From Mesorhizobium zhangyense (GTDB lineage Bacteria; Pseudomonadota; Alphaproteobacteria; Rhizobiales; Rhizobiaceae), in NCBI RefSeq assembly GCF_011045115.1, contig NZ_JAAKZG010000001.1:434001-498000 (forward strand): 64,000 nt of DNA, read 5' to 3'. Of the stretch, positions 62,758 through 64,000 are shown one piece after another. Positions within the stretch are counted from its first letter, which is position 1; every line of letters starts with the position of its first letter. A program made the position numbers and the translations under genes. The notes beneath the pieces are model-generated. The model was not told the origin of the DNA. It made no database searches and saw nothing but the letters and a program-made list of their open reading frames with translations.

Positions 62758-64000
62758 TCAATTCGGCTTCTGCCACCAGGTCGGAAACTGGTTCCCGAAT
62801 ATAGGTGTCTTTGCCGGGTGTTCCAGATTGGCCCAGTAGGCAAGGAACTCTTTCTTGTTGTGCTGCATCGGCACCATATAGGCGCCGGAAATCAACAGGC
62901 GATCCAGCGCGCGCACGGCGGCGACGTAGCTGTCCTTGTCGCGGGCATGCAGCATCGCCTCGATCATCGCATCGACTGCCGGATCGGCGACGCCGGCAAG
63001 ATTGAACGATCCCGGGACATTTGCAGACTCGGAACCCCAGCGGAAAGTGAGTTCGATGCCGGGCGATAGCGTCCCGAGGAAGCCGGTGGAGCCGAACAGC
63101 ACATCAAAGTCAAAGTTCTGCTTGCGCATCTGGATCTGGTCGGATTCGAGCGCGCGGATGTTGACGTCGATGCCGAGCTTCTCCAGCGAACGCTGATAAA
63201 GCGCTGCAAGCCGCTCCTCGGTCTGCGACGTGGTCAGTATCTCGAAGCTGAACGGCTCACCGTCGGGGCCGACGAGCTTGCCGCCATCGACGTGGTAGCC
63301 GGCGCTTTCCAGGAGATCAAATGCCTCCTTCAGCACCTTGCGATCACGGCCGGAGCCGTCAGTTACCCGCGGTCGATAGGTGCCGTCCATGACATCCGCA
63401 GGCACCTTGCCGGGGAAGGGGGCAAGAAGCGCGCGTTCGGCCTCGCTGGCCGGGCGTCCGAGCGCGGAAAGCTCGGAATCCTGCCAGAAGCTCGCCGTGC
63501 GCTTATACTGGCCGTCGAACAGGTTCTTGTTGGCCCATTCGAAATCATAGAGCATGCCGAGCGCGCGGCGCACGCGAACGTCGGAGAATTTCGGCAGCCG
63601 CGTGTTGAACAGGAAGCCGTTGACCACCGGTGGCAATCCACTCTCGAAATCTTCCGAGACGACCTTGCCTTCCGTCATTGCCGGGAAATTGAAATTGCGC
63701 TCGCGCTTGACCGGGTCGGCCTCGGCGAAGGTCGAGCAGATGCCTTTCTTGAAAGCCTCGAACATGGCGTTGGCATTCAGGAAATATTCGAGCGTGACGC
63801 GGTCGAAATTGTCGATGCCGCGCTTCACCGGCAGGTCTTTGGCCCAATAGTCGGGGTTGCGTTCGAAGACGATGCGCTGGCCCGGCGCCACCTGCCCGAC
63901 GCGGTAGGGGCCGCTGCCGATCACCGGCTTCAGCGTCGTCTGGTCGAAAGTCTCCTTGTTGAAGAAGTGCTTCGGCACGATCGGCGTCATCGCGATAATC
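62758..64000 (-). CDS. Family-5 solute-binding protein, YejA-like (partial, 5' end outside window)
   Basis: The C-terminal 413 residues of a large binding protein for an oligopeptide-type ABC importer. Landmarks are IVPKHFFNKE near the visible start, GSGPYRVGQVAPGQRIVFERNPDYWAKD in two parts, and RRALGMLYDFEWANKNLFDGQY. The DYWAKDLPVKRG and NRDPVKRE-like segments match the YejA group, often linked to microcin C or muropeptide uptake in other bacteria. The frame is open to base 64000, so the true start is beyond the window; an internal Met at 63990 is not the start. It precedes the DsbA-like gene in the same direction. Confidence 0.9.
   Translation of the reverse strand, partial: IIAMTPIVPKHFFNKETFDQTTLKPVIGSGPYRVGQVAPGQRIVFERNPDYWAKDLPVKRGIDNFDRVTLEYFLNANAMFEAFKKGICSTFAEADPVKRERNFNFPAMTEGKVVSEDFESGLPPVVNGFLFNTRLPKFSDVRVRRALGMLYDFEWANKNLFDGQYKRTASFWQDSELSALGRPASEAERALLAPFPGKVPADVMDGTYRPRVTDGSGRDRKVLKEAFDLLESAGYHVDGGKLVGPDGEPFSFEILTTSQTEERLAALYQRSLEKLGIDVNIRALESDQIQMRKQNFDFDVLFGSTGFLGTLSPGIELTFRWGSESANVPGSFNLAGVADPAVDAMIEAMLHARDKDSYVAAVRALDRLLISGAYMVPMQHNKKEFLAYWANLEHPAKTPIFGNQFPTWWQKPN

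Overview
The window looks like a chromosomal segment of a rhizobial alpha-proteobacterium, most likely of the Mesorhizobium/Aminobacter (Phyllobacteriaceae) type. The reasons are the high GC content, the core gene orders (marC-gyrA-coaD-two cyclophilins-queA-tgt; ccdA, glmU, glmS; DUF502/recG/sdhE/mfd), a BA14K-like protein, the alpha-proteobacterial form of GyrA, and the wealth of ABC-type and catabolic genes. There is no phage gene, transposase, integrase, CRISPR array or rRNA. One tRNA gene (Lys, anticodon TTT) is present.

Left core block (1-17904). A partial marC diverges from gyrA. A 44-residue membrane peptide, coaD, a secreted and a cytosolic cyclophilin, a small DMT transporter, queA and tgt follow; three of the four expected zinc ligands of Tgt are substituted. 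Next is a complete Anbu-type locus (8999-12923): circularly permuted ATP-grasp, alpha-E protein, transglutaminase-like protease and Anbu proteasome-like peptidase. It has a near-perfect palindrome just before the first gene and a hairpin over the Anbu translation start, and is followed closely by a PLP amino-acid decarboxylase. Then come glpR-glpK with phased TTCG repeats, a BA14K-like secreted protein and tRNA-Lys.

Accessory catabolic block (18018-49333). Four modules are packed together. (1) A LuxR-type regulator, a flavin-dependent monooxygenase of acyl-CoA dehydrogenase fold, its probable FMN reductase, an alpha/beta hydrolase, a cupin and an MFS transporter. The two divergent transcripts share a G/C-tract dyad. 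(2) A sugar-acid regulon: the leftward operon gntR-SDR-SMP30-ABC importer-uxuA, two rightward genes of unknown function, and a leftward SDR plus FAD-oxidoreductase pair. Two copies of the same operator, AACTTAG-N3-CTAAGTT, sit in identical positions over two promoters. (3) An amidase with an extra C-terminal domain, divergent from an aldo-keto reductase. (4) A dipeptide-type ABC importer with an embedded cytosine-deaminase-like amidohydrolase, divergent from gntR, a flavin-reductase-like protein, an amidohydrolase lacking HxH, and a hydantoin racemase. This suggests uptake and breakdown of a cyclic amide or hydantoin-like compound.

Right core block (49449-64000). ccdA, glmU, glmS, DUF502, recG (its 3' end overlaps DUF502), sdhE and mfd are followed by a free-standing membrane-anchored SGNH protein, an odd three-arm inverted repeat, a 21-bp tandem duplication at the end of a DsbA/FrnE-family gene, and a partial family-5 solute-binding protein that runs off the window.

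All functional calls come from reading motifs, lengths and gene order by eye; no database search was possible.
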